A stretch of DNA of 64,000 nt from Mortierella alpina (GCA_029449245.1 JANATF010000003.1:2108001-2172000); one strand, 5' to 3'. Numbered from the stretch's first letter, positions 43,801 to 55,490 are shown. Notes: a model not told the origin generated them from the letters alone. Numbers and translations: made by a program.

Positions 43801-45637
43801 TCTTTAAGGTGCAGCGGCCACTTACTTGTGTCACCCTGCATGTAATTGTCCACGATAGTGTCGGCAAAGGCGCGGTTGACGGCCACATAATGCTTCCACG
43901 ATCCATCTTCGTATCCTTTGCTCCGAAGGTTATCTGGCAGTACATAATGGAAAATGGGCCAGAGGACCTAAGAGGCAGCGAGAAGTGTTAGTGGGATGCG
44001 TAAAGCAATACAGATGCAGTCTATATAGTACTAAAAAAGAGAACTGTGCGAGCGTTGCACAGATGGCCTCAACTGGGGGTATGAATTGAAATTGGGCTCC
44101 GGATCATCCATGGCAAATTAAAGTCGATATTCATCGTCAAGTTGCGCCCGTCACTTCCTGGGCTCCAAGTGCGAACCGTGTCCAGGTGTATATGTGACAT
44201 ATCTAGACTGTGCTTAGTCTGGTGCAAATTTGCACCACCGCCGGAACAATCACGGCCAAAAAGAGAACACGAACGTAATGCGTTTATGCAGTCCATTATG
44301 CATGATGATGAGAGAGCATCAGAATCGGCTCTCCCCCCTGGAAGCCCGATGTCTCTGCTCACACTGTATTCACCAAAAACTGGCACACATTCTCTGCCCA
44401 TAGGCCAAAATGGCTCTTGTCACAATCCCCTCGTCAGAACAAAACAAATCCCTCTTTTGGTGCCCCAACGCATTGATTGCTCTTTGTGTCTTGGATAACG
44501 ACAACAATGAATTCCACACATAGTCCGCCTCGGCCCAGTGCACAAGCAAGCGATATCTAATCAGCAAGGAATTGCATGCGCGCTTCCTGACATCGAAAAT
44601 AAACTCAAAAAAAAAGACAAGAGATAGGGCAATGGACATGGCCGCACTTCAGAATGATGCTTGATCAAACTGCACTGTACCTGCTTGCAAAACTGGTGGT
44701 AATGGCCCTCAAAGTCGTGGTCATTGACGAACACAGGAATCGAACTATGGTTCAGAGCCAGCTCTGCTCGAATGTCGCCTCTAGTTCGATCTGTCAGTGT
44801 ATCCGTGGCCATCCCCAGAGTTCCAACCCAGATTCGTTTTGAGAGCTGACCCTGGATTGAGTTGACTGCGTTTTGCAAACCAATGTTGCCTCCGTACGCC
44901 TTCTCCACTGTCCACTTGGCGTCCGCAAACACCTTGGCCGAGTCCAGAAACGTAGTGCCCTGGCATGACGACTGATTCTGGGCTTGTGATGATGAGGATG
45001 AGGAGGATGTGGGTGAGGATGGCATCCGGGTATTGATAGCGGAAGGATGAAAATGATGCTGGTGGTGGTGAAGATCTTCTATTCGCGACGTCCTGCTTCG
45101 AGGCTGATTCAGCATCGGACGGGGCTCTATTTTCGGAAAAAGACTCGACAGCGACTCTGTCTGTGGTCCTGGAGGCTGGGCCAATATGGACGGCACAGGT
45201 GCAGACGTTCTTTGCTGCATCGGACGCTCCTGATCCTTCAGTCGGTCGGCCTTGCTGCTGATGGGCTTTGAGTTGATGGACTCGATACCCGAGGCTGATC
45301 TGAAATGGCCCGGGGATGTGGGAGCAGGAGGAACTAGGATACTGGAGGGAGAGAGGTTCAGTTCCCGTGGGGGAGGTGCGCGTGTTGACCTGGTCTCGGG
45401 GACAGCATTGGATCGGTGCAGCGCGTCGAGTGCGGGTGAGTAAAGAGAGGTGGGTGGAGGTGCGGAGACGGCCACGGGAGGTAGCCGCTGCGGGGAGACG
45501 CAGGTGCTGCTTTGGTGAGGGGACCTGAAGCGGCCGTCCTTCTCGCGCGGTGGGACCTGGAAGGATATGGTCTCTGGCAGGAGCAAGGTTGCGACCAGGA
45601 GTCTGCCCGTGGTCAGCGCGCCATTCTCTGTGACCAT
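40830..45637 (-). CDS. Trehalose-6-phosphate synthase/phosphatase (Tps2/Tps3-Tsl1-type)
   Basis: Eleven exons on the minus strand: 45637-44681, 43967-43826, 43725-43600, 43485-43315, 43202-43009, 42875-42600, 42487-42195, 42090-41887, 41786-41687, 41591-41523 and 41400-40830; about 1100 residues. A disordered N-terminal region of about 200 residues leads into a GT20 synthase-like domain: [72 protein letters not shown]. The C-terminal HAD phosphatase domain has motif 1 [13 protein letters not shown] and motif 4 [12 protein letters not shown]. Both acidic residues of DxDGT are intact, so T6P phosphatase activity is expected, as in yeast Tps2. A Pro/Ala-rich insertion of about 30 residues precedes motif 4. 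The first intron is 713 nt, far longer than the others (about 75-115 nt). The product makes trehalose for stress and spores. Confidence 0.9.
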
Positions 45638-46111
45638 TGTCAGATTGACCTTTCAGGAAGGACAGCAGTGGCCGAGTCCGATGAGCAAAAGAGAGAAGAG
45701 CTTGGCGAATGACGCAGGGGCGATGGAGAACGAGAGGAGTAGAATCAAGGACAGAGGGAGCAAGCGGAACGACAGCGCGAGTGGGCGAGAGAGTGAAGAG
45801 AGGACGAATGTGAATGTTTGAATGTGTGGATGCAAAAAAGCTCTCTATTTGCACAAGACGCCTTTTTTCTATTCCCGTCGTGTCTTCAGGAACACGACGA
45901 ATTGCCCTAGCGAAAAATGAGATCGGAGGGGGGGGAATCCACAGAGACCTGAAAGGATCCTTTGCTCTACCTCTGTCCACTACAAGCGTGAGAACATCCC
46001 ATCTTCCCATCCCAAAGACCACAGACACACGTGTATAGATGCGCAACGAGCTTGGTCAGTCTAGGGCTTTGTATTTGACGAGCTATTCTTTATCTCTGTG
46101 AGTACGGAGTA
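45638..46111. other. Intergenic: TPS promoter and 3' flank of the methionine aminopeptidase gene
   Basis: About 475 bases with no supported gene. The frames here are shadows of TPS upstream sequence without family resemblance. Confidence 0.45.
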
Positions 46112-47712
46112 TCACCCCGTTAGCCTCTCCGCGCCATTGTCGGTAATCAAGATCTACATACACACGCAATATGGCCACAACAAGAAAAAGAAAAGATCAG
46201 CTTTACACCCAGGTGCATGCGCTTGCCTATCGAGAACAATGTCGGGACATGGCACCATAGCTTACCGTATGCTCAAACTGGGCACTCCGTCCACCGTCTG
46301 CAGTGGTCACCGTCCACTTGTCGGGCCATTGGACACCGACAGCCGTGCCCTGGCAGAACATGGGCTCAATCGTAAAGATCATACCCTTCTCCATGACTCC
46401 GTCCTCGTCATTATCTAACCATGCAACATCACACGTAACGAGACTTTTGTTTAGCCAAGGGAGCGCTATGCTTTCAAGATGTCTCTCTTTTTCCAGAGTA
46501 CAAATTCAAGGAACCTCACCATGGTGGTAGATCAAGGGTAGGCAGTGAAACTCCTTGCCAATCCCATGTCCCGAGAACTGCTCCGAGACCGAGTAGCCAT
46601 AACGATCTGCAATAGCCTGGATCGTCTTTCCAATCTGATTCAAAGGCACTCCTGGACCACAAATTGCAATAGCCTCGTCTAACGACTCCTTGGTTCTTTC
46701 AACTAGCTCCCGGCCAGCCTGATCCACGTTGCCGACTAAAAATGTTGCGGATGTATCGCCATGATATCCATCCAAGAACACCTACGTTCCAGGACGAGAA
46801 GATGTTCCAAAACGTGCAGGATTAGAATAATATTTCTGCGACCTTCGTTGTAATCCCTTATTTTGTTCTCACTTCCTGATCCTGGAAACATACCGTGATG
46901 TCTATGTTGATAATGTCGCCGTCCTCGAGAGCGCGACTAGACAAGGTAATCAAACGACTGGAGTAAGTTCTGCAAGCCCATGTTTGGGCATCTGCGGATT
47001 CTCTGCTGCCTTGCCACTTACTTGTCTGGGATACCGTGCGCAATGACATTAGAGATTGATGTGCAGACCGATTTCGGAAAGCCCATGTAGTTCAACGGCG
47101 AGGGATATGCGTTATTGGCAATGATAGCTTCCCGCAGAATGCGATCAATCTCGTCCGTGTTAACTCCAGGCTACAAGCAATCGTGCACGTTTAGTGCTTC
47201 GGGCTTTGCTTCGAGAAAAGGAATTCATTACATGAAAATCACCCCCAAGGAACACACGTTGTTACCTTTACAAGAGTCCCGCCAAGTTCCAGAATCTTCT
47301 TTGCCAGCTGTCCAGCCTTCCGGCACTTCTCAATGGCCAGCGAATCGTTCACAGGAATCCCAGCAGACCATTCGGAAGGCTCACCACGTAGTGCATAGCT
47401 AGGGCGCTGAATGTGGGAGGGGATCAAGCTGTCGACGTCAGGTGGGACCACGCCTAGCCGCAATGAAGTCGGGGCCAAGCGCGTATAGTTTCCAAAATAC
47501 TGACGATCCCGAATGCCTCCTCCGCCATGCGCATTCCTTGGTTTCCGGGGCAGTTGGAGCGAACCGGACGAGTGAATCGACTGGCGAGGCCACTGCAGCT
47601 GTCGCAGTCGCTGCCATTGTTGCAAGGCAGCTGGCCTGATCACAGACGCACTGGCTGTTAGGGCGAGAGCGACAGGAATTGTCCTGGCATGAAGCAGTGT
47701 GCGGTGAAGCAT
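46112..47712 (-). CDS. Mitochondrial methionine aminopeptidase (MAP1D-like, M24A)
   Basis: Exons on the minus strand: 47712-47266, 47170-47022, 46936-46894, 46781-46520, 46414-46266 and 46153-46112, about 363 residues. The first 60 residues ([16 protein letters not shown]...) are Arg/Leu/Ala-rich without acids, a mitochondrial targeting signal. Conserved positions seen: [16 protein letters not shown] with the first active-site His; [20 protein letters not shown] with two metal-binding Asp; GHGIGKEFH with metal His; MIFTIEPMF and QFEHT with the two metal Glu. It removes initiator Met from organelle-made proteins. An ATG two codons upstream (47718) is the alternative start. The C-terminal exon is only 42 nt. 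Confidence 0.9.
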
Positions 47713-48967
47713 GGACAATTGAATGAATGAAGAATGAACGATGTCGGACTTTGTGGCTTCTCGATTTTAAATAGTTTCCTGGCTCAACGTTAAGTTAAAT
47801 GTCTGCACACGCAAAGATCTGCAACGCTTCACGCCGTTTAATTAAGACCAAAGTCTCCCTCCATCCCCCTCTTCAGCCCAGGCTACGACTGCGGTCGCGG
47901 TTATGAGCTGGGCTGCGGGTTGGGCCCAGGTGGGGCGTTGGAGGGACACCAGCCATAGTTTTTGGAGCTGAGCCATGGCGACGCGAGCGATATTGTGCGT
48001 TCTCCAGCGTTATCTCTGGGCATCGGCACACCGCAGGCCGTGCTGGTAACCATGCGCATCTCCTTCTTCACGGCAGCATCGCAGCGAGGACACACCCATC
48101 CACCTTGGCGACCGGGATGCCAACAGCCTCCCAGGTACGCCACGACGAAGATAGCAACACTGTGTCAGTCTCATATCAGAAGATTGATGCCACTTGAGCC
48201 AGTAGAAAAAAGCAGGTGCTAACACACGCCATGCTCCGGATTATTGGCTGCCACGACAGCCATGCGCTGTTAGGGGGCCTATATAGGGCAGGGTCGGCTG
48301 GGCATTATCCAGGTACGTGTTGCAGCCTTCGAATCTGAGCTCATTGAAAGCCTAATCGGCGGTGGTCCTTGGGCTTGAACAACTAATGCTTGCCGCATAT
48401 CCTATATTATTGTACTCACTCAAATATGTTGTGTCTGGGTCGCTCCCTTAGTGCACGTCAACGGTCCAGCAGGTCCAGCACAGAGACTTCCGTCGCAAGT
48501 GTCCTCAGAATCAAAGTGGTAGGAACACTTGGCCACCATTCCACATCCACCAGCCTTGTGTGTTAGACGACCCAATGTCTTTTCTGTCTGCCACTTTCCT
48601 TGCTCTGCTATGACGGATGCCCTGTGATGTTCGTGAACTGGCGTTCGAGTTAGAACAGCGATCAACAGTCACCTCTGGTTGCTCGGTCAACACTTACGTA
48701 TGGCCATATTTACCACCGTTCCTTCTAACTTTTCTCTTTTACTATTTTTCTTTTCAACACACGCATCCGCTACGCGCCGTTCAAAGAGACTGGATGAGCT
48801 CTCATCGCGTACTTTTACTGCGAACAAGACTTGTACACATGTTGAGAGTCCTCCGTCGGCACCTGCTAAACGACAACTCTTGGCTCCTTGACTCTCCTCG
48901 TTCGTCTCGTCTCTTCTTGAGGGTATGCATCAACGTTTGGTGGAGTTCTCAGATTTTATTGGCTCTC
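47713..48967. other. Mostly unassigned stretch between the methionine aminopeptidase and OSH3-like genes
   Basis: About 1.25 kb. It holds an uncertain cysteine-rich minus-strand locus (47901-48620, separate entry) and 3' sequence of the OSH3-like gene. No transposon or RNA gene is seen. Confidence 0.4.
47901..48620 (-). CDS. Possible multi-exon cysteine-rich small protein gene
   Basis: Three minus-strand segments read well but I could not join them cleanly. Segment 1 (about 48560-48420) gives GGCGMVAKCSYHFDSEDTCD and SLCAGPAGPLTC, with five Cys in 30 residues. Segment 2 (about 48355-48250) gives FNELRFEGCNTYLDNAQPTL. Segment 3 (about 48130-47901) gives GCWHPGRQGGWVCPRCDAAV and ends Pro-rich. 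Cysteine-rich short exons like these often belong to secreted proteins. A TATATA on the sense strand near 48283 could instead be a promoter for segment 3 alone. Start, frame joins and even unity of the locus are unproven. I do not recognise a family. Confidence 0.25.
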
Positions 48968-51900
48968 TTACCACAGGGCAACCTTCTCGTTCCACTGGCC
49001 AGCCTCACGCGCCTCCCAGTAGCCACCCTTGTAGCGCCAGGTCTGTCCCTCAGGATCCTCAGTCTCAGGATCGGGCTTTTTCTCAAACCAGCGCACCTCC
49101 CAGGCCTCGCCCTTGGCTTCCATGGCCTTGCGAAGCTCGCGCTGCTTCTGCTCCACCCGCAACTTCTCCTTATCCGCCTCCTCAACAAGACCGCGCTCAA
49201 ACAAAGACTGATCAGGACGGAAGCGCGTATCAGTTTTGGGCAACTTCTGTTCCAAACCCTTGGTCAACTCGTTCAAGTGCATCGTAAACTCGGTGAAGCC
49301 ATAGTACTTCTCATGGTTGGCAGGAGGACTGTTGCACTTCCAAAGTCGCTCCAGCTTGTTGGGCGCTACCTCCTCCATCAGAGACTCGCTCCATCGGCCC
49401 TGCAATGTTCGCTTCTTGGCTCCGTTTGCCGTCATAACTTGCCCAGCGACTTCATGCTTCGTGCCAGAGAAGAAGCTTGACTCCTTGAAGTTCAAGACAC
49501 AGGTCTCGCGCGTACTGTGGTTGGTGATCTTGAGGTCTCCCGTATGCTCCAGGTATTTCGTTCCCGCCATCAAATTTCTCATCCATGTCGAAGGCTTGAC
49601 TATCGTGAAATGGTCACCCGTCTTGTCAAAGTAGATATGGATCGTACCATTGGGCATGAGTTCCTACAAGTCCCAAAGGGAGGAAATTCCAGAGTGAAAT
49701 TAGGTGAGAAACAAAGGCCTATCGTTTGTGCTGTGTTATGGATCAGGCGGGAGGTGAATGATTACCATCGATTTCCCCCAGAACTTGGTCTTTGCTCGAG
49801 AATCCATCGAAAGACTCCAGTTGTGAACCGATTCAGCGTGGCACTGGGATCAAGAGACACATAGGGGTCAGTACACGAAAACGCAGGATGCCCGCAGCTT
49901 TAGCAGCGAAACTTAACCAAAGCAGGTGAAGAGAAATGAAAGACGACTTACGGCCATGATGGGAGGATAATGGCTGACTTTCTCGGAAATGAACTTGAAA
50001 CCTAAGTAATACGTGGAGAGAGAGATACAAAGATGAGAGGATCAGGTATTGAGGAAAAAACCATAACTGCAGTATACAAAAGCAAGGGTAGCTTACCTTT
50101 TTCAGGGCACACATATTCAAAGGTCTCGCCATGCAGCGGGTTAAAGGGCTTGCGGGCGGCGCGCCACTGAGTGGTGGCATATCCACTGACAGCAAAAGCA
50201 GCAACGTACACAAGCCTGTCCAGACTATCCGGAAGTCCAACAGCCTTGTCCAGCAACTCGCTATACTCAAGCTCCTCGCACAATCGCTGCAGCACGTTGA
50301 TAGGCTCGTTCAAGGAGACAGGCATGGCGACGGTTGACAGATCCTTGCCGACATTTTTCCTCAGAATGGACAGTAGCGAGATGTCCTCGCCAGAGACAGG
50401 AGCCGGAAGAACAGCTCGCCGCGCGATAGGTTCGTCCGCTTGGCTGCTACTGGATAGGGGTGCCGCCTTGGTTACAGTTTGATCCTGGGTAGGCGCAGCA
50501 GAACGCTCCTCCTCATCGCTCGAATTATCGTCATTGTCATCGCCCTGTTCATCGAAACCAACACCCTCAAGATCAGAAAGATCTCCAGACGATAGATCGG
50601 CTGTCAAGATGGCGTCTTCCGCGTCGTAAAAGATGTCAGAGCCAGTAATGGACGATGTGAACGAGTGTGTGCGCTCCGAAGTCATGGAGGTACGCGTGTG
50701 CGCAATGTAAGCCTCTTCGAACGTATGTCTTGGTAAGGTCGAATTTTCTCCAGGGCGGCCAGACGAAAGGTGCTCGTTCTCGGTCAACAAGAGACGGAAC
50801 TGCTTTCCGTTCTTCTCCCACTTCTCCATCTCTGAGCGCATGATCTCAAAGGCCTTTTCCTTGTCGGTCTTGAGCTTGACAAACGAAGCCTGGAGTCGCG
50901 CGTGAATGTTCTCAAGAGAGGATTGTGATGTGGTCACACTGCCATCGCTTGTTGCTGTCAAGTGGCAACGAGGTATGTTCAGTTAGTGTATAGCTCCCTA
51001 CTATTTTGATCAACACACATAGTTTTGGACCTGCGAATGGAACCGAGGCTTACTTCGTTGGAGCGAGGGAAGTCCAAACTTGCCAAGTCTAAACTTGTTG
51101 TTGTTGCCATTGCTGCCACTGCTGTTGGGGCCGCTGCTATGGTCGACAGAAGATTGGCGCTCTCGACTGGGTGAGCTCTTTTGTGAGGATCCACTCGAGG
51201 GCGGCCCCTCGGCCTGAGCTCGGATCGAATCCAATTGCTCTTTGATGTCAACAAAACCGGCATCCATAGCGGACATAATCTCCCTCAGCTGCTCCAGCTC
51301 ATCGTTGTTTGAGAGCCAGCTGTTGCGCAGCTGGGCCCGCTTCTGAGAAGAGTCTCTCTGGGTCATGCGATGGACAGTGTCATAGGCGGCGCGCTGCTCC
51401 GAGTTCTTGAAGTTCTTGATGACGCGTGTCCAGGCAGTGTAGTCCTCGACAGTGAACGCCTTGAGGTGGTACAGCATCGTGCCAGAGTCAATATGGATCA
51501 TGTTGGAAGCCTGGCTCACTGTCACTGTCGAAAGCACCAAATGCACCTTGCCACGGCAAGGGCTACCCGGGTCCTTGTAGTAAGAGAGAATGCCATTGTC
51601 GATCTGAAACCATCGCTTGGCCCAGCCTAGACATCAACGAGAAAAGGGTTAATTTCCAGTTGACAGCAAACATTACACCTGCACTCCTTGTGGCACCCTT
51701 ACCCTGCATGCGTTTGCGCTTCTTCTTCAGCAACCAGCCCGACATCTCGGACGATGGCTGGGTGGTGGCCGTGATACTGCGCTCCTCCAGGGCGACAAAG
51801 AACGTGAGCCGTTTGGATGTGTGGATAGAGAACGAGTTATCTGTCGAGAGGATAATAGGATAATAATAAAATTCAGTAAAGGAATGTATGCTCAAGGAGT

Positions 51901-52562
51901 ACAGACCGGCGCATCTGCACTTCGTTTCCGAATAATAGCGATCACCTCCTTATCCACTCACCAAAAACGAGCACATAGCTTCCTTCCTCCTTGACAACAT
52001 ATTCACCACGGATCGTGCCTGAGCTAGAATCGTAGTGCTGAATGGGAAGGATCTCGACCAGATCCGGGTCCTTGAACTTGGCGACAGTCTTCTTTCTGCG
52101 TGAAGGCTGCGAGTTGGACGGGAGCGAGGACTGGCTGGGATTCGGCTGATGGATGCCGAGACTATCTGTCAGCTCCGCTTGGTCGTCTTCTTCATCAGAG
52201 GTGTCGATCGAAGCCCTGCTAGAGGCATAGTTGCTGGCACGGCTCGACTTTGTTGGAGACGAGGAAAGGATCCCATCCTTGGCGTAGTGGCCGCTGCCGC
52301 CATAGCTTCCGCCTTGCGAGTGAGAGGTGGTGTGTTGAGAAGAGATGGACTCTGGCTTCGCGGGAGGCGTCACGCTGGTGATGGAAGGCGCCAAGGTATT
52401 AGACCTCAATTGCGGTGGGCAGGATGACGACTTGCGAAAGAACAAACCAAATGAGATGTTCTTTTTCTTTGTCGAGAACCACCAGACGAGTGCCTTGCTA
52501 GGCTGGTCGACGTGGACATAGTGCTGGAAGACATCCCGGGCTGGGACCTCAATCTCTTGCAT
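48968..52562 (-). CDS. OSH3: Osh3-like oxysterol-binding protein (GOLD-like, PH and ORD domains)
   Basis: Exons on the minus strand: 52562-51962, 51840-51703, 51626-51054, 50954-50097, 50001-49952, 49843-49766 and 49663-48968; about 998 residues. The start MQEIEVPARDVFQHYVHVDQ opens a GOLD-like domain (KALVWWFSTKKKNISFGLFF), as in yeast Osh3. A PH domain follows (SGWLLKKKRKRMQGWAKRWF to a C-terminal AWTRVIKNFK helix). The ORD has LRKNVGKDLS, RKPFNPLHGETFEYVCPEKG, EKVSHYPPIM, NGTIHIYFDK and FERG / RRFR-type end blocks with WEVRWFEKKPDPETED. The signature reads EKVSHYPP instead of EQVSHHPP. Yeast Osh3 acts at ER-plasma membrane contacts in PI4P turnover. No FFAT motif was looked for in detail. 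A GGAA repeat borders the start. Confidence 0.88.
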
Positions 52563-53219
52563 GGCAAAAGATGAAGGCGAGCAAAGGGAGGAAGTGGAAG
52601 GCGGATGGCCTGATGTGGGAGGGAGGAGCAAGAGCAGGAACGGTAAAGGGAAAGGAAGGAAAGGAGAGAAAGAAAGGGAGGAAGGAAGGAAGGAAGGGAG
52701 GAAGGAAGAAAGGAAAAGCAAAAGGACAAAGAGGATGCGGAAGGGCTGATGTAGAAAAACGAAAGTAAACGAGACGTGCTCAGGCACACAGACAGCACTT
52801 TGCCAAAATGGAACCTGTTGCCTGACAGACCTGACAGACAAAAAACAACGCAGCTGATGACCGTATCACCGTACCATGACCATTCCCATGGCCCTGTTGG
52901 CGGACTGAGCTGCTGAGAGCCCCTCTGACGATGCCCATCGTCGTCTGTACAGTGCACCGGTCTGAGGGATGGTGGGCATGGTGCCTTGATGCCATCCGCG
53001 ACCGCTTGCCAGCCGATGGCACCCAACCAGGCCTCGCACTGCACCGTCTGTAACCTTATTCTCGGCTGGAGAGTCTCTGAGAGACACTTGTCCACATCGA
53101 TAGACTAATTCACAGGGTGCATGTGGAACAGACGCAGAACACACGCACGCACGCAATTCAGCACCATCTAATCCCCATCCCTGCTCGAATCACTTCCTTG
53201 GACACCATCTTTTCGCGCA
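52563..53219. promoter_or_regulatory. Divergent region between OSH3-like and ALKBH6, with GGAA-type microsatellite
   Basis: About 655 bases between head-to-head starts. Positions 52650-52725 are a GGAA/GGGA simple repeat, CT-rich on the OSH3 sense strand. No TATA box is recognised and no gene supported. Confidence 0.5.
52650..52725. repeat. GGAA/GGGA microsatellite
   Basis: A run of imperfect ggaag/gaaag units with several perfect aagg repeats (52680-52710). It lies about 90-160 bases upstream of the OSH3-like start codon and reads as a pyrimidine tract on that gene's sense strand. Confidence 0.8.
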
Positions 53220-54546
53220 ATGACGCCGCCCATCAACGAATGCAGGATCAGCTGCGCTCCTCCCAGTGTTTATTACATTCCAGATTTTATCACTCCCTCG
53301 GAGGAACGTGTCCTCGTTGAAAAGGTTAGTTGTTCAAACACTCCACGTAGTACCGCCTTTGTGTTGTTGCGTTCTTCTAGTAACTTTTCTATACAGAAGC
53401 TGATCACTTTACTCCCTCACATCATAGGTTCTGGGTGCCCCAAAGCCCAAATGGGTTCATCTCAAGAATAGAAGGTAGAGCCAGGACATTCATTCTCTCA
53501 CGGATGTAGAACGCGCCTGTGATAGAACAGCTGAGCCCTTCCTCCTTTCTTGACGCTCAAAGTGAACGTTCTTCACACTCTGCTGTCGCCGCAAAGGTCC
53601 ATTAATCTAACTCTGTCGATGCACATGTTACAATCTCCTTTTGATCCATATGATAGACTGCAGAACTGGGGTAACGTTACTCTTGTGATACCCCTCCCAC
53701 CACCCAAAGCCCGCCTCCATGCAGACTCACTATTAAACTGAGAGCTGCCGCCTTTTTCATGTGCTTCTATGCCTGTCTCTCTTCCATGATGCTCGCATAC
53801 TTTTCGTCTTACCGCCAACCCCTTCCGGTTGATGGCCACTACAACACGATTCATGCGTGTTCCTATTAAAACGCTGCTCTATCTATCCCTTGCATATGTA
53901 GGCGGCATTGTTAGCGCCCAAGGAATGATAGCAGAACCACTGCCGTCCTGGTTGACCTGTCTGTTCCCTAGATTTCAAGAAGCAGGAGTCTTTCAGGGGC
54001 TGGATGCTACTCAACACGAACCCAATCATTGCTTAGTGAACGAATACCTTGCTGGCCAGGGCATCATGGTATGAACCACACGGTCGCAATTTAACAATAG
54101 GCCATGACATTCCGAGCTGACCCTTGAGGCGCTCTGAACATTACTTCTAGCCCCACACGGATGGTCCAGCCTACTTGCCGACCGTTGCCACTGTATCGCT
54201 ATCCTCACATTGCGTCCTCGAGTTCTACAAAATCCCAGAGGATCAGGATAGCTCCTCAACTAGAGCGAACGACAGCCGCGGTCAGGAGCCCGAGTTTGCA
54301 CTGTTGGTGCAACCGCGGTCGTTGCTTGTGCTGAAGGAGGACATCTACAACAAGTACATGCATGGGATTCGAGAGATCACCTCCGATGATCTGAACCAAG
54401 GCAACATCTTGAACTTGCCTGAAACAGCTCCGGAGGCGCCCAACCCTTCAAGTGCTTCCACGCTGGCGGAACGTGGCACGAGGATCTCGCTCACTTTCAG
54501 GATCGTCCAGAAGACCCTTTCAAAGAAGCTCCTCCTCCGGCGCTGA
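53220..54546 (+). CDS. ALKBH6-type 2OG-Fe(II) dioxygenase
   Basis: Exons: 53220-53322, 53429-53473, 53657-53670 (14 nt), 53923-54068 and 54151-54546, joining in phase to about 234 residues. The product follows human ALKBH6 closely: VYYIPDFITPSEERVLVEKV, GAPKPKWVHLKNRRLQNWGG, PLPSWLTCLFPRF, NHCLVNEYLAGQGIMPHTDG, PAYLPTVATVSLSSHCVLEF and a C-terminal SLTFRIVQ. The HxD iron ligands are in PHTDG; the distal His is in KYMHGIREI. The RxxxxxR oxoglutarate region is RISLTFR. The family comprises AlkB-type demethylases or hydroxylases of nucleic acids or proteins; the substrate of ALKBH6 is not settled. The 14-nt exon encoding LQNWG is easily missed. Confidence 0.9.
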
Positions 54547-54734
54547 GCGTAGCATTAAGGGTCATAGTGCAGGACAATTTGTATATAAAAATAACTGGCT
54601 CAAAAAAATTTGCTGATCACCTTCCACACTCACTTTTCTCTTGACCATCCCTCCGCATCTGTAAGTTCCCTTTTTGTTCCTCCATCGACGATTCTCCATC
54701 TCGAGTCTTGACGATACGATGCCTTTTCTTTTTT

Positions 54735-54830
54735 GCAATATGATGAATCTTGTTTGGTCCGTGTTTATGAGGTGGAAGTAAGACCCCGCCATAGGAAGAC
54801 ACCCAATTTTTTTTCTAAACTATCTGATCC
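54735..54830. repeat. Direct repeat, copy 1 of a 97-bp element
   Basis: Ninety-six bases matching 55020-55116 except for one substitution (ataggaag against atatgaag) and one fewer T in a T-run. The two copies are 285 bases apart. Flanks differ, so this is a bounded duplicated segment rather than a longer tandem repeat. Confidence 0.9.
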
Positions 54831-55019
54831 AAAATGCAAATCCAATTTGATCAACATTGATTGTTGGCAGCCAGTTTGATCTAGTCAACTAACATCGACT
54901 GTATTACTTTCAGACTTAGACCTCTTCCTTCCTTCCTACACAATCCTGCGCTTCCAAACGGAAATAGAGCTCAAGGTAATGCCCAGCGCCCATTTCATGC
55001 CTAGCATCGCTTTCAACAC

Positions 55020-55116
55020 GCAATATGATGAATCTTGTTTGGTCCGTGTTTATGAGGTGGAAGTAAGACCCCGCCATATGAAGACACCCAATTTTTTTTT
55101 CTAAACTATCTGATCC
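55020..55116. repeat. Direct repeat, copy 2 of a 97-bp element
   Basis: Near-identical partner of 54735-54830. In this copy the minus-strand frame is open for 104 codons (55230-54916), running from MAIHVYLTIDTKEKD through the repeat, whereas in copy 1 it enters a different tail. No target-site duplications or terminal inverted repeats are obvious. Confidence 0.9.
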
Positions 55117-55490
55117 CATTGCCTGCTCAGCAAAGTGCTGTTCATGCGTGGTCGAGAATGGTCCCTCAGACGTATCCGCTAACGCGTCCTTCTCTTTCGT
55201 ATCGATCGTTAGGTATACGTGTATGGCCATTGGATAATGTTTGAATGTGCAATAGTGAACAGAAATAAAATGGAGATACTACAACGCATAATAGTTCATG
55301 AAATGACTGGTTGAGGGCATAGTTGCCTGCGATATTCCAAGCTGCTGTCAAGGCTGCAAGGCACTTGAACCTGTCTACATGAGGTGCGGCAGTGTGAGAA
55401 AAAAAAAAGGAAATGAAAACAAACATGGTTGTACCGTCACAAAAGACACAACCTGGCTTGGCTGCAACAACACCTCACGCATCTTGTTTG

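Larger units (their letters stand above)
54547..55490. other. Intergenic region containing a direct repeat
   Basis: About 945 bases between ALKBH6 and PUS1. It holds the two repeat copies listed separately. Minus-strand frames of 104 and 76 codons overlap the copies and share the peptide SYFHLINTDQTRFIIL, but match nothing I know. Not called as genes. Confidence 0.5.

Noticed and set aside
44781-46046. 421-codon minus-strand frame
   Set aside because: Out of frame with, and overlapping, the N-terminal exon of the trehalose gene, whose own frame has the GT20 domain; Arg/Ser composition is a frame shadow.
48617-49480. 287-codon plus-strand frame with Leu-rich runs
   Set aside because: It overlaps the OSH3-like last exon in antisense; the minus-strand reading is a confident family match and the Leu runs are the reverse of its Lys/Glu-rich coding.
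54916-55230. 104-codon minus-strand frame through repeat copy 2
   Set aside because: No family match and the paired copy gives a different tail, so coding is not supported.
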